Assembly (NCBI RefSeq): GCF_002192255.1
Contig: NZ_CP021768.1
Coordinates: forward strand, 4,383,501 to 4,447,500
Reading direction: 5' to 3'
DNA from: Stenotrophomonas sp. WZN-1
GTDB taxonomy: Bacteria > Pseudomonadota > Gammaproteobacteria > Xanthomonadales > Xanthomonadaceae
Length of the DNA: 64,000 bases
Part shown: positions 15,815 to 23,696 of the stretch, in pieces
Numbering within the stretch: position 1 is the stretch's first letter
How the letters are laid out: each line of letters begins with the position of its first letter
Made by a program: the position numbers and the translations under genes
The notes under the pieces: generated by a model
Told to the model about the DNA's origin: nothing
Databases searched by the model: none
The model's input: only the letters and a program-made list of their open reading frames with translations

Positions 15815-16780
15815 TCAGGCGCGATCGCCAAAATACTCGCGGCACCACTGCACCACAGGCGGCAGGCCTTCTTCGATCGGGGTCACCGCATCGAAGCCGA
15901 AAGCGTCATGTGCGCGTCGGGTATCAGCCATCGTGCGCACCATGTCGCCGGGCTGCATGGGCTTGTAGACCTTCTGCGCGGGGCGGCCGGCGGCCTGCTC
16001 GATCACGCTGATGAAGCGCTCCAGCTCGACCGGCGTGTGGTTGCCGAGGTTGAACACCCGGTGCGGCACGGGACCATCGGCCGGATGCGCGAGGGCGCCG
16101 AGGATACCCGACACGATGTCGGAAACATGTGTGAAGTCTCGCTGCATGTGGCCTTCGTTGAACACGTCGATCGGCCGCCCGGCCAGCACCGCACGCGAGA
16201 ACAACAGCGGTGCCATGTCCGGCCGGCCCCACGGGCCATACACGGTGAAGAAGCGCAGGCCGGTGGCATGCAGGCCGTACAGCTGCGCGTAGGTGTAGGC
16301 CATCAGCTCGTTGGCGGCCTTGGTCGCCGCGTACAGCGAGCGCGGCTGGTCCACGCGCTGGTCCTCGGAGAACGGCGGCGTGGCCGAATCGCCGTAGACC
16401 GAGCTGCTCGACGCATACACCAGGTGCTGCACGCCACGGTGGCGGCACAGCTCGAGCATGTTGACGAAGCCGACCAGGTTGCTGTCGACGTAGGCGTGCG
16501 GGTTTTCCAGCGAATAGCGCACGCCGGCCTGCGCGGCCAGGTGGATCACCGCGGTCGGCTGCACTTCGTCGAACAGCGCCGCCAGGCCCTCGCGATCGGT
16601 CAGGTCCAGCGTGCGCAGGTCCAGCGCCGGGCACAGCGCGGCCACGCGGTCGCGCTTGATCTGCGGATCGTAGTAGTCGTTGAAGTTGTCCAAGCCGACC
16701 ACGGCCTGGCCGGCCTCCAGCAGCGCGCGGGCGGTGTAGGCACCGATGAAGCCGGCAGCGCCGGTGAGCAGGATGGTCAT
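15815..16780 (-). CDS. NAD-dependent sugar epimerase, UDP-glucuronate 4-epimerase-like
   Basis: Extended short-chain dehydrogenase, 321 residues. NAD-binding GAAGFIG (residues 7-13), DNFNDYYDPQIKRDR characteristic of the UDP-glucuronate 4-epimerase group, substrate-side SSSSVYG, and catalytic Y150-x3-K154. Towards the C-terminus it has QRDFTHVSDIV and the PGDMVRTMADT segment. It would make UDP-galacturonate for lipopolysaccharide or capsule. The glycosyltransferase/LAB_N pair lies 90 bp downstream on the same strand, so a common role in envelope sugars is plausible. UDP-glucose 4-epimerase activity cannot be ruled out. Confidence 0.9.
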   Translation of the reverse strand: MTILLTGAAGFIGAYTARALLEAGQAVVGLDNFNDYYDPQIKRDRVAALCPALDLRTLDLTDREGLAALFDEVQPTAVIHLAAQAGVRYSLENPHAYVDSNLVGFVNMLELCRHRGVQHLVYASSSSVYGDSATPPFSEDQRVDQPRSLYAATKAANELMAYTYAQLYGLHATGLRFFTVYGPWGRPDMAPLLFSRAVLAGRPIDVFNEGHMQRDFTHVSDIVSGILGALAHPADGPVPHRVFNLGNHTPVELERFISVIEQAAGRPAQKVYKPMQPGDMVRTMADTRRAHDAFGFDAVTPIEEGLPPVVQWCREYFGDRA

Positions 16781-16825
16781 GACAGGGGCCTGGAAACGAA
16801 GGTCAGGCCCCTGATGTTACCGGTC

Positions 16826-17560
16826 TCAGAACAAACCGAAACGCTTCCTGGCCACGTTGGTACGGCCGGGTTCGATCACGTCCTGGATCTTCTTCGCATC
16901 GAAGCGGTCCAGCAGCGCCTCGGCGCCCTTCTTCAGCTTCAGGTCCATCTCTTCCGGATACAGCGGGACCAGGGACATGAAGCTGATGGTCTTGCCATCG
17001 TCCAGTTCCAGCGCGGCGAAGTCGTCCGGAGCAGTCACCGGCGGCAGAACGATGGCACCGTCGAAGCCGACGCCCGGCGCGTAGGGTTCGCTGGGATGGC
17101 CGTTGGGGATGGTGTGGCCGAAGCCCAGCCAGGTGTCGTACTCGTGCGGCAGCCGCGCCATGCCCTTCAGCAGTCGCACGGGCCAGTAGTTGCGCTCATC
17201 CTCGAAGGCCTCCTGCGAGATCGGCCAGTCAGCCGGCAGGGTCACCATCAGTTCCATGTAGCGCGGCACGTCCGCGTCCAGCTCGGCGGGCACGGTCATC
17301 GGCAGATCGCTCATGCCGGAGGTCACCAGCCGCACATGCGGGCAGTGGTCATTGGGAGGCACCACGTGCACGTCGATGTGCACCAGGTCGGAGATGATTT
17401 CGTGCAGGACCGTGGCGATCGGTCCGAGATGGCGCGCGATGTGGTCGCTGATCGCCTCGATATGCTGTTCTTCGCCGGTGGCGAGCACGAAGTCCTTTTC
17501 GCGCTGGTGCACCAGTATCTGGGTGCCGTCCGGGCTGACGTCCTCGTATTCGTTGCTCAT
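16826..17560 (-). CDS. Suppressor-of-fused (SUFU) domain protein
   Basis: 244 residues. From about residue 60 on the protein follows the bacterial SUFU domain: VVPPNDHCPHVRLVTSGMSDLPM, then DERNYWPVRLLKGMARLPHEYDTWLGFGHTIPNG, and SLVPLYPEEMDLKLKKGAEALLDRF. No signal peptide or membrane segment, so cytoplasmic. In animals this domain regulates Hedgehog signalling; bacterial copies have no established role, some being linked to toxin-immunity loci, of which I see no sign here. It follows parB by about 95 bp on the same strand. Start ATG 17560 is the first in frame. Confidence 0.88.
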   Translation of the reverse strand: MSNEYEDVSPDGTQILVHQREKDFVLATGEEQHIEAISDHIARHLGPIATVLHEIISDLVHIDVHVVPPNDHCPHVRLVTSGMSDLPMTVPAELDADVPRYMELMVTLPADWPISQEAFEDERNYWPVRLLKGMARLPHEYDTWLGFGHTIPNGHPSEPYAPGVGFDGAIVLPPVTAPDDFAALELDDGKTISFMSLVPLYPEEMDLKLKKGAEALLDRFDAKKIQDVIEPGRTNVARKRFGLF

Positions 17561-17655
17561 GTCCTGCTCCCTGATGAGGCCACGGCGCGCGCGGCGGTAC
17601 GTTCCCTGTCACCGGCGGGACCCGGCACGCCGCGTCCCCCGTCACCGCACCAGGC

Positions 17656-18579
17656 TCAGCCTTGGCGCGTGCGCAGCTTTTCCAGCACGCCGTCCAGGGT
17701 ATCCAGGTCGGTGTAGTGGATGATCAGCTTGCCCTTGCCGCCGCGACCATGGTTGATCGCCACCTTGGCCCCCAGGGCTTCGGACAGCTCGGTTTCCAGC
17801 GAGGCGATGTCGGCCTGCTGCACCTTCGGCGTGGCCACCGGGCGGTTGTTCGGCACCTTGCCGGCCGCAAAGGCCTGCGCACGACGCTCGACCTCGCGCA
17901 CCGACCAGCCTTCATCGGCCGCTTCCTGCGCCAGCTTGCCGGCCAGCTCGGGAGCCAGGGTCAGCAGCGCGCGGGCGTGGCCCATTTCCAGGCGGCGGGT
18001 TTCCAGCAGCAGGCGGATCGCCACCGGCAGCTCCAGCAGGCGCAGCAGGTTGGACACCGCCGCGCGCGAGCGGCCAACGGCCTCGGCGGCCTCGGCATGG
18101 GTCAGGGTGAACTCGCTGATCAGGCGCTGCAGCGCCTCGGCTTCTTCCAGCGGGTTGAGGTCTTCGCGCTGGATGTTCTCGATCAGCGCCATCGCGATGA
18201 CGGTGCGGTCTTCCAGCTCGCGCACCACCACCGGCACTTCGTCCAGGCCGGCCAGCTGCGAGGCGCGCCAGCGGCGCTCACCGGCGACGATTTCGTAGTT
18301 GCCCGCCGGCAGCTGGCGCACCAGGATCGGCTGGATCACGCCCTGCGACTTGATCGAGTCGGCCAGCTCGGAGAGCTTGCCCTCGTCCATCTCGCGACGT
18401 GGCTGGTACTTGCCCGGCTGCAGCTGGCCCACGGCCAGCTTGCGCAGCACTTCACCCGGCAGCGGTTCGATCACCGCGGTGGTGGCCTGCACCTGGCTGA
18501 CCGCCCCCTTGGGACCGAGCAGGGCATCCAGGCCACGGCCGAGGCCTCGCTTCTTGGCTGCCGGCTTGCTGCTGGTCAT
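17656..18579 (-). CDS. parB: Chromosome-partitioning protein ParB (CTPase/DNA clamp)
   Basis: 307 residues. Starts with KKRGLGRGLDALLG, the ParA-stimulating box of chromosomal ParB proteins. Next comes the ParB/Srx CTPase domain (LQPGKYQPRREMDEGKLSELADSIKSQGVIQPILVR, GERRWRASQLAG, ENIQREDLNPLEEAEA) and the helix-turn-helix that reads parS (TLTHAEAAEAVGRSRAAVSNLLRLLELP). The C-terminal dimer domain is YTDLDTLDGVLEKL. Its ATG overlaps the parA stop as TGATG. No parS site was found by eye in the window, but a mismatch-tolerant search is needed. Confidence 0.97.
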   Translation of the reverse strand: MTSSKPAAKKRGLGRGLDALLGPKGAVSQVQATTAVIEPLPGEVLRKLAVGQLQPGKYQPRREMDEGKLSELADSIKSQGVIQPILVRQLPAGNYEIVAGERRWRASQLAGLDEVPVVVRELEDRTVIAMALIENIQREDLNPLEEAEALQRLISEFTLTHAEAAEAVGRSRAAVSNLLRLLELPVAIRLLLETRRLEMGHARALLTLAPELAGKLAQEAADEGWSVREVERRAQAFAAGKVPNNRPVATPKVQQADIASLETELSEALGAKVAINHGRGGKGKLIIHYTDLDTLDGVLEKLRTRQG

Positions 18580-19376
18580 CAGACGGTCTCCACGGCCTTG
18601 GTGGCCTTGTTGCGTTCGTTGTTGCGGCGGATGATCTCGCCGGCCAGGCCCAGGTAGGCCACGCCACCGCGCGAGGCGCGGTCGTAGCCGACGATGCTCT
18701 GGCCATGGCTGGGCGCCTCGGCCAGGCGCACGTTGCGCGGCACGATGGTGCGGAACACGCGGTCGCCGAAGTGCTCGGTGAGCTCGGCCGAGACCGCGTT
18801 GGCCAGGTTGTTGCGCACGTCGAACATGGTGCGCAGCACGCCTTCGATCTCCAGCGCCGGGTTCAGGCTGGTGCGTAGCGCCTCGATGGTTTCCACCAGC
18901 GCGCTCAGGCCTTCCAGCGCGTAGTACTCGCACTGCATCGGCACGATCACCGAGTCGGCGGCGGCCAGCGCGTTGAGCGTCAGCAGCGACAGCGCCGGCG
19001 GGCAGTCGATCAGGATGTAGTCGTACTCGTCGCGGATCGGCGCCAGCGCGCGCTTCAGGCGCTGCTCGCGCTCGCTCTGCCCCATCAACTGGATCTCGGC
19101 GGCGGTCAGGTCGATGTTGCCGGGCAGCAGGTCGTAGCCCTCTGCAGTCTGCACGCGCACATCGGCGGCGCTGTTCTCGCCGAGCAGCAGGTCACAGGTG
19201 GAGGCGGCCAGCTCTCGTTTGTCCACGCCACTGCCCATGGTCGCGTTGCCCTGCGAATCCAGGTCGACCAACAGCACGCGCTTGGGTGCGTTGGCCAGGG
19301 AAGCGGCCAGGTTGACGGCGGTCGTGGTCTTGCCGACGCCACCCTTCTGGTTGGCGATGGCGATGATGCGGGCCAT
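18579..19376 (-). CDS. parA: Chromosome-partitioning ATPase ParA (Soj)
   Basis: 265 residues. Deviant Walker A NQKGGVGKTT (residues 9-18) at the very N-terminus marks a type Ib/chromosomal ParA without a DNA-binding extension. Walker B YILIDCPPALSLLTLNAL and the switch LLVDLDSQGNAT are present. It forms a dynamic ATP-dependent gradient with ParB to segregate the replication origin. Order rsmG-parA-parB is the usual gammaproteobacterial origin-near arrangement, though the replication origin itself is not here. The start at 19376 is chosen because a longer frame would add a non-conserved tail. Confidence 0.97.
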   Translation of the reverse strand: MARIIAIANQKGGVGKTTTAVNLAASLANAPKRVLLVDLDSQGNATMGSGVDKRELAASTCDLLLGENSAADVRVQTAEGYDLLPGNIDLTAAEIQLMGQSEREQRLKRALAPIRDEYDYILIDCPPALSLLTLNALAAADSVIVPMQCEYYALEGLSALVETIEALRTSLNPALEIEGVLRTMFDVRNNLANAVSAELTEHFGDRVFRTIVPRNVRLAEAPSHGQSIVGYDRASRGGVAYLGLAGEIIRRNNERNKATKAVETV

Positions 19377-19488
19377 GCGGGTGTGCCTCGTCGACGTGTG
19401 CTGGGACCGGTCATTATGCGTACAACCGGCCCCTTGCGGAAATCGTGGATCGCCAACCCGTTGTTCCACAAGGGGCTGGCGGCGGGAA

Positions 19489-20127
19489 TCAGGGGCCTGT
19501 AACAGTGACCAGGTGGCGTTCGCCGGCCAGGCCGGGCACGCTCAACGGGGTCACCTCACGTACCTGCCAGCCAGCCGGCAGCTCCGCGATCTCTTCATGC
19601 GGGTAGACGCCCTTCATGGCCAGCAGCACGCCGCCGGGGCGCAGCAGGTGGCCACCGACGCGGACGATGCCGGCCAGGGTGTCCATCGCGCGCGCGGTCA
19701 GCTGGTCATAGTGGCCGGCCTCGTCCAGCGCCTCGGCGCGCGATTCGGCCACGCGGGCGTTACCCAGGCCGAGCTGGCGCACGGCCTCGCGCATGAAGCG
19801 CGCCTTCTTGCCGTTGCTCTCGACCAGGGTGACCTGCAGGCCCGGGCAGGCGATCGCCAGCGGGATGCCGGGCAAGCCGGGGCCGGTACCGAGGTCGGCC
19901 AGGCTGCCATCGGCCACGAACGGCTGCATCGCCAGCGAGTCGAGCAGGTGGCGGGTGACCATCTCCTGCGGATCGCGGATGGCGGTGAGGTTGTAGGTGC
20001 CGTTCCAGCGGTGCAGCAGGGCCAGGTAGCGCAGCAGCGGCGGCGCCAGCGCGGCGTCCAGGCCCATGCTGGCCAGGCCCTGTTCCAGCGTGGCAGCCAC
20101 GCTGGCGGGAAGTGGGTGTTCGCTCAT
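19489..20127 (-). CDS. rsmG: 16S rRNA (guanine-527-N7)-methyltransferase
   Basis: 212 residues; SAM-dependent enzyme (GidB) that methylates G527 of 16S rRNA, loss of which gives low-level streptomycin resistance. Motifs: [27 protein letters not shown], the SAM loop [10 protein letters not shown] (78-87), and [23 protein letters not shown]. Lies 112 bp before parA on the same strand, the classical gidB-parA-parB order. Confidence 0.97.
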   Translation of the reverse strand: MSEHPLPASVAATLEQGLASMGLDAALAPPLLRYLALLHRWNGTYNLTAIRDPQEMVTRHLLDSLAMQPFVADGSLADLGTGPGLPGIPLAIACPGLQVTLVESNGKKARFMREAVRQLGLGNARVAESRAEALDEAGHYDQLTARAMDTLAGIVRVGGHLLRPGGVLLAMKGVYPHEEIAELPAGWQVREVTPLSVPGLAGERHLVTVTGP

Positions 20128-20166
20128 GCCGACATTATCGCCGGTTTTGCGCGCTGATTCCCCGCT

Positions 20167-20793
20167 TCAGTGCGGATACCAGGCCAATGCCGCACGGAAC
20201 TGGCCGGTGGCCTGCCATTCGTGCAGGTGCCAGCGCGTGGCCTCGCCCAGTTCCGGGTCGCACCAGCGCAGGTGCAGGGCGCCATCGGCCCCCGGTGCCA
20301 GCTGCAGGCGGTGCAGGCCGAACGAGATGCCCTGCCCGTGCGCCTTCAGGATGGCCTCCTTGATGCACCACACACGGAAGAACCAGTGCTCGCGCCCGGC
20401 CTCGTCCAGGCTTTCCAGCCAGGCTACTTCCTCGGGGTGGAAGAAGCGCTGCACGATCTCCAGCAGGCGCGCACGCGGCCTCAGCAGCTCCAGGTCGACG
20501 CCCAGCCGCACGCCCTCGCCCAGCGCCACCAGCAGCACCTCGCCGCTGTGGCTCCAGCCGGTGCCGTAGTGGGCCAGCGCGCCGCTCAGCTCCGGCCGGC
20601 CCTTGTCATCACGGACCAGTGGCAGCGTCTCCGGGTCGACGCCCAGCGCCTGCGCCAGCACCTGCCGCGCCTGCGGTTCGCCGCGGTGGCCCGGCACATG
20701 CGGGCGTCGCCAGACCGTCACCGGACCGAAGCGCCACGGGCCGTCGAGGGTGGCTGGCAGGCTCATCCGCACGCGCCCATCACGCAATTCCAC
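20167..20793 (-). CDS. 4'-phosphopantetheinyl transferase (Sfp type)
   Basis: Moves the phosphopantetheine arm from CoA to a carrier-protein serine. 208 residues as called. Magnesium-binding GVDLE, then RFFHPEEVAWLESL and the WCIKEAILKAHGQG signature, all in family order; SHSGEVLLVALG precedes them. Sfp-type enzymes serve polyketide, nonribosomal-peptide or fatty-acid carrier proteins; no biosynthetic cluster is near, so the client is unknown. A GTG at 20793 is used; the ATG at 20766 (199 aa) is equally possible, since no ribosome binding site stands out for either. Confidence 0.9.
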   Translation of the reverse strand: MELRDGRVRMSLPATLDGPWRFGPVTVWRRPHVPGHRGEPQARQVLAQALGVDPETLPLVRDDKGRPELSGALAHYGTGWSHSGEVLLVALGEGVRLGVDLELLRPRARLLEIVQRFFHPEEVAWLESLDEAGREHWFFRVWCIKEAILKAHGQGISFGLHRLQLAPGADGALHLRWCDPELGEATRWHLHEWQATGQFRAALAWYPH

Positions 20794-20850
20794 GACGGGT
20801 TCACGGCCGTGCGCGTCAACTGGTCACAGTTCCCCACCGGAGGTTCGATC

Positions 20851-21102
20851 ATGGGCATCATCATCTGGCTGATCGTCGGCGGCATCGTAGGCTGGCTGGC
20901 CAGCATCATCATGAAGCGCGATGCGCAACAGGGCATCATCCTCAACATCGTGGTCGGCATCGTCGGCGCGCTGATTTCCGGCTGGCTGTTCGGCGGCGGC
21001 ATTAACGAAGCGATCACCATCCGCACGTTCCTGTTCTCGCTGATCGGTGCGGTGATCCTGCTGGCGATCGTCAACCTGTTCACCCGCAAGAGCATACGGT
21101 GA
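20851..21102 (+). CDS. GlsB/YeaQ/YmgE-family small membrane protein
   Basis: 83 residues with three hydrophobic segments (IIIWLIVGGIVGWLASIIM, IILNIVVGIVGALISGWLFG, TFLFSLIGAVILLAIVNLF) and the Gly-rich pattern of transglycosylase-associated/GlsB proteins, which are linked to general stress response. A GGAGG ribosome binding site 8 bp before the ATG supports the start. Divergent from the phosphopantetheinyl transferase gene. Confidence 0.9.
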   Translation: MGIIIWLIVGGIVGWLASIIMKRDAQQGIILNIVVGIVGALISGWLFGGGINEAITIRTFLFSLIGAVILLAIVNLFTRKSIR

Positions 21103-21110
21103 TCTGAGGG

Positions 21111-21177
21111 GTAGCGCCGGGCCATGCCCGGCGTCTCCCAGCCGCCGCTGTGGTCGCCGGGCATGGCCCGGCGCTAC
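21111..21177. repeat. SMAG dimer between convergent genes
   Basis: GTAGCGCCGGGCCATGCCCG at 21111 faces CGCCGGGCATGGCCCGGCG with CTAC ending at 21177. It begins 9 bp after the GlsB stop codon and ends 2 bp before the exonuclease III stop codon, a tight fit that suggests shared 3'-end processing or termination. Confidence 0.8.
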
Positions 21178-21178
21178 C

Positions 21179-21946
21179 TCAACCCAACTGCACCCATGCC
21201 GGCGCGTGGTCGCTCGGTCGTTCCCAGGTGCGCGGCTCGCGGTCGATGCCCGAGGCCACCGCACTGCCCTTCAGCGCGTCGGAGACCAGGGTCAGGTCGA
21301 TGCGCAGGCCCAGGTTGCGGCGGAAGCCCGCCGCACGGTAATCCCACCAGCTGAAGGTGCCCGCCTCGTCATTGTGCAGGCGGAAGCCATCGTGCAGGCC
21401 CAGCTGCAGCAGCTTGTTCAATGCACCGCGCTCGGCGGTGGAGGTCAGGATGTGGTTTTCGTTCCACACCTCCGGGTCGTGCACATCGCGCGCGTCCGGG
21501 GCGATGTTGAAATCGCCCATCACGATCAGCTTCGGATGCCGCTGCATTTCTTCGGCGATCCAGGCATGCACCGCCTCCAGCCAGCGGAGTTTGTACTCGT
21601 ACTTGTCGGTGCCGATGTCCTGGCCGTTGACCACGTACAGGTTGATCACCCGCAGGTCGCCGAAGGTACCGGCGATGACGCGCCTCTGCTCGTCCTCGAA
21701 GCCGGGAATGCCGATCTGCACGTCCTGCGCCGGCTCACGCGACAGCAGCGCCACGCCGTTGTAGGTCTTCTGGCCGGCGAACACGCTGCGGTAGCCCGCG
21801 GCGATCAGCGCCGAATCGGGGAACTTGTGGTCCTCCAGCTTGGTTTCCTGGATACCGACGATGTCCGGGCCGAACTCTTTGAGCCACTGCTCCAGGTGCG
21901 GCAGGCGGACATTGAGCGAATTGACGTTCCACGAGGCGATCTTCAT
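21179..21946 (-). CDS. xthA: Exodeoxyribonuclease III / AP endonuclease
   Basis: 255-residue member of the endonuclease/exonuclease/phosphatase family acting in base-excision repair. Seen: MKIASWNVNSLNVRLPHLEQWL, the metal-binding QETKLED, the GDFNIAPDARDVHDP loop, and the catalytic SDHAPAWV at the C-terminus. Length and order fit the ExoIII/ExoA group (E. coli XthA 268). ATG at 21946. Not in an evident operon. Confidence 0.96.
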   Translation of the reverse strand: MKIASWNVNSLNVRLPHLEQWLKEFGPDIVGIQETKLEDHKFPDSALIAAGYRSVFAGQKTYNGVALLSREPAQDVQIGIPGFEDEQRRVIAGTFGDLRVINLYVVNGQDIGTDKYEYKLRWLEAVHAWIAEEMQRHPKLIVMGDFNIAPDARDVHDPEVWNENHILTSTAERGALNKLLQLGLHDGFRLHNDEAGTFSWWDYRAAGFRRNLGLRIDLTLVSDALKGSAVASGIDREPRTWERPSDHAPAWVQLG

Positions 21947-21996
21947 GGGGGCATTCTACCCGGGCGGGCCTTGATGGGCTCCCATATAACCTGGTG

Positions 21997-22081
21997 GACG
22001 CCAACCCTGGTTGGCGCCGGCAATCACCGTGTGCCAACCAAGGTTGGCACCCACCAGGTAGTGCCGGCCGCTGGCCGGCAA
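21997..22081. repeat. Three SMAG-like palindromes
   Basis: Palindromes of the GCCAACC/GGTTGGC type at about 21998-22018 and 22031-22051, then GTAGTGCCGGCCGCTGGCCG from 22058. They fill the space between xthA and the aldehyde dehydrogenase gene. Confidence 0.75.
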
Positions 22082-22101
22082 CCCCATTACCCCCACCGGC
22101 G

Positions 22102-23511
22102 TTACCGCACCAAGAACCGTAACAACCCCGCAATCTTCGAATACGGCGGCCGCAGCCGGTCACTGGCCGCCCAGCGCGACTGCCACAGCACCGGCAGCCG
22201 CTTGCTCATCGCATCGAACCCGGCCCGGCCATGGTACGCACCCATGCCGCTGGCCCCTACCCCGCCAAACGGCAGGCCTTCGGCGGCGAAGTGCAGCAGC
22301 GCGTCGTTGACCGTCACTCCGCCGGCCACCACCTGGCCGAGGATGCGCTCCACCGCCGCCGTGTCGTGGCTGAAGGGATACAGCGCCAGCGGCCGGTCGC
22401 GGGACAGCACGTCGGCCAGCGCGCCGTCCAGGTCCGGGTAGGCGCGCACCGGCAGGATCGGCCCGAAGATCTCCTCGCGCATGAGGTCCAGGTCGTCCGG
22501 CGGGTCCAGCACCACGGTCGGCACCAGCAGCCGCTCACGATCAGCGCGCGCATCGTCCACCTGAGCCAGCGGAATCACCGGCACGCCGCGTTCGCGCGCC
22601 TGCGCCAGATAGCCCTGCAGGCGCCGGTACTGGCCCTCGTTGATGATGCGGGTGTAGTCGTCGGCATCGCTGAAGTCGCCATAGCGCTCGCGTACCTGCT
22701 GCTGCAGCGCCTGCACGAACTCGCGCTGGCGCACCGTATCGATCAGCACGTAATCCGGCGCGATGCAGGTCTGCCCGGCGTTGAACCATTTGCCAGTGGC
22801 CAGCCGCGCGGCGGCTTTGTCCAGTGGGAAATCGCGGCAGACGATGGCCGGCGACTTGCCGCCCAGTTCCAGCGTGACCGGCACCAGATGCTCGGCGGCG
22901 GCGGCCATCACCTTGCGGCCAACGGCCGTCGAGCCGGTGAACAGCAGATGGTCCAGCGGCAGCGACGACACCGCCGCGGCCACATCCGCCCCACCCTGCA
23001 CCACCGCCACCCGATCGGGCGGGAACACACTGGCCAGCAGATCGGCCAGGAACGCGCTGGTGCGCGGCGTGTGTTCCGAAGGCTTGAGCAGCACGTGGTT
23101 TCCGGCGGCGATGGCGGTAGCCAAAGGCACCAGTGCCAGCGTGACCGGGTAGTTCCAGGGCGAGATCACCCCGACCACCCCCAGCGGCGTCGGCCGCAGC
23201 TGCGCGCGCGCCGGCCACAGCCGCCAGCCGGCACCGACCCGCTGCGGCTTCGACCAGCGCCGCAGGTGGCGGCGCAGGTGGTCGATGGCCGACAGCACGC
23301 TCATGCCATCGGCCAGCTTCGATTCGGTGTGGGCGCGGTGGCCGAAGTCCTCGGCGATGGCCTCGGCCATTTCGTCCAGGCGCGGCTTCAGCGCCTCGCG
23401 CAGACGGCGCAGGTCAGCTTCGCGCTGGTCGAGCGAGGGGCGCTGCGCCTGCCAGGTGCTGCGCAGGGTGTGCAGGATGGCGGGGAGGCCGGCCGGAGTG
23501 AGGATGGTCAT
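22102..23511 (-). CDS. Coniferyl-aldehyde-type dehydrogenase (NAD(P)+-dependent)
   Basis: 469-residue aldehyde dehydrogenase. Cofactor-loop region SPWNYPVTLALVPLATAIAAGNHVLLKPSE; catalytic glutamate in TLELGGKSP and cysteine in WFNAGQTCIAPDYV. The C-terminal FGGVGASGMGAYHGRAGFDAMSKRLPVL is typical of the coniferyl-aldehyde and long-chain fatty aldehyde (ALDH3-like) group. The last residues, KIAGLLRFLVR, may form an amphipathic tail as in membrane-associated ALDH3 enzymes. The true substrate is uncertain: lignin-derived or medium-chain aldehydes. ATG 23511 used because upstream sequence is repeat. Confidence 0.9.
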   Translation of the reverse strand: MTILTPAGLPAILHTLRSTWQAQRPSLDQREADLRRLREALKPRLDEMAEAIAEDFGHRAHTESKLADGMSVLSAIDHLRRHLRRWSKPQRVGAGWRLWPARAQLRPTPLGVVGVISPWNYPVTLALVPLATAIAAGNHVLLKPSEHTPRTSAFLADLLASVFPPDRVAVVQGGADVAAAVSSLPLDHLLFTGSTAVGRKVMAAAAEHLVPVTLELGGKSPAIVCRDFPLDKAAARLATGKWFNAGQTCIAPDYVLIDTVRQREFVQALQQQVRERYGDFSDADDYTRIINEGQYRRLQGYLAQARERGVPVIPLAQVDDARADRERLLVPTVVLDPPDDLDLMREEIFGPILPVRAYPDLDGALADVLSRDRPLALYPFSHDTAAVERILGQVVAGGVTVNDALLHFAAEGLPFGGVGASGMGAYHGRAGFDAMSKRLPVLWQSRWAASDRLRPPYSKIAGLLRFLVR

Positions 23512-23545
23512 GGGCCGACTATACGGGGTGCTGCGCAACGCAATG

Positions 23546-23623
23546 GTAGTGCCGGCCGCTGGCCGGCAGCCCCATGGAACTCCGGCAGACATCGTGCATT
23601 TGCCGGCCAGCGGCCGGCACTAC
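23546..23623. repeat. SMAG dimer
   Basis: GTAGTGCCGGCCGCTGGCCG at 23546 and its mirror (GCCGGCCAGCGGCCGGC then CTAC at 23620-23623). Located between the aldehyde dehydrogenase and the transporter gene. Confidence 0.8.
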
Positions 23624-23696
23624 CGAACAAAAAGGCCGCGGTCTGCACCGCGGCCCCTGAAACCCGGCGGATGCCGACCGTTGGTCGGCACGCCGG

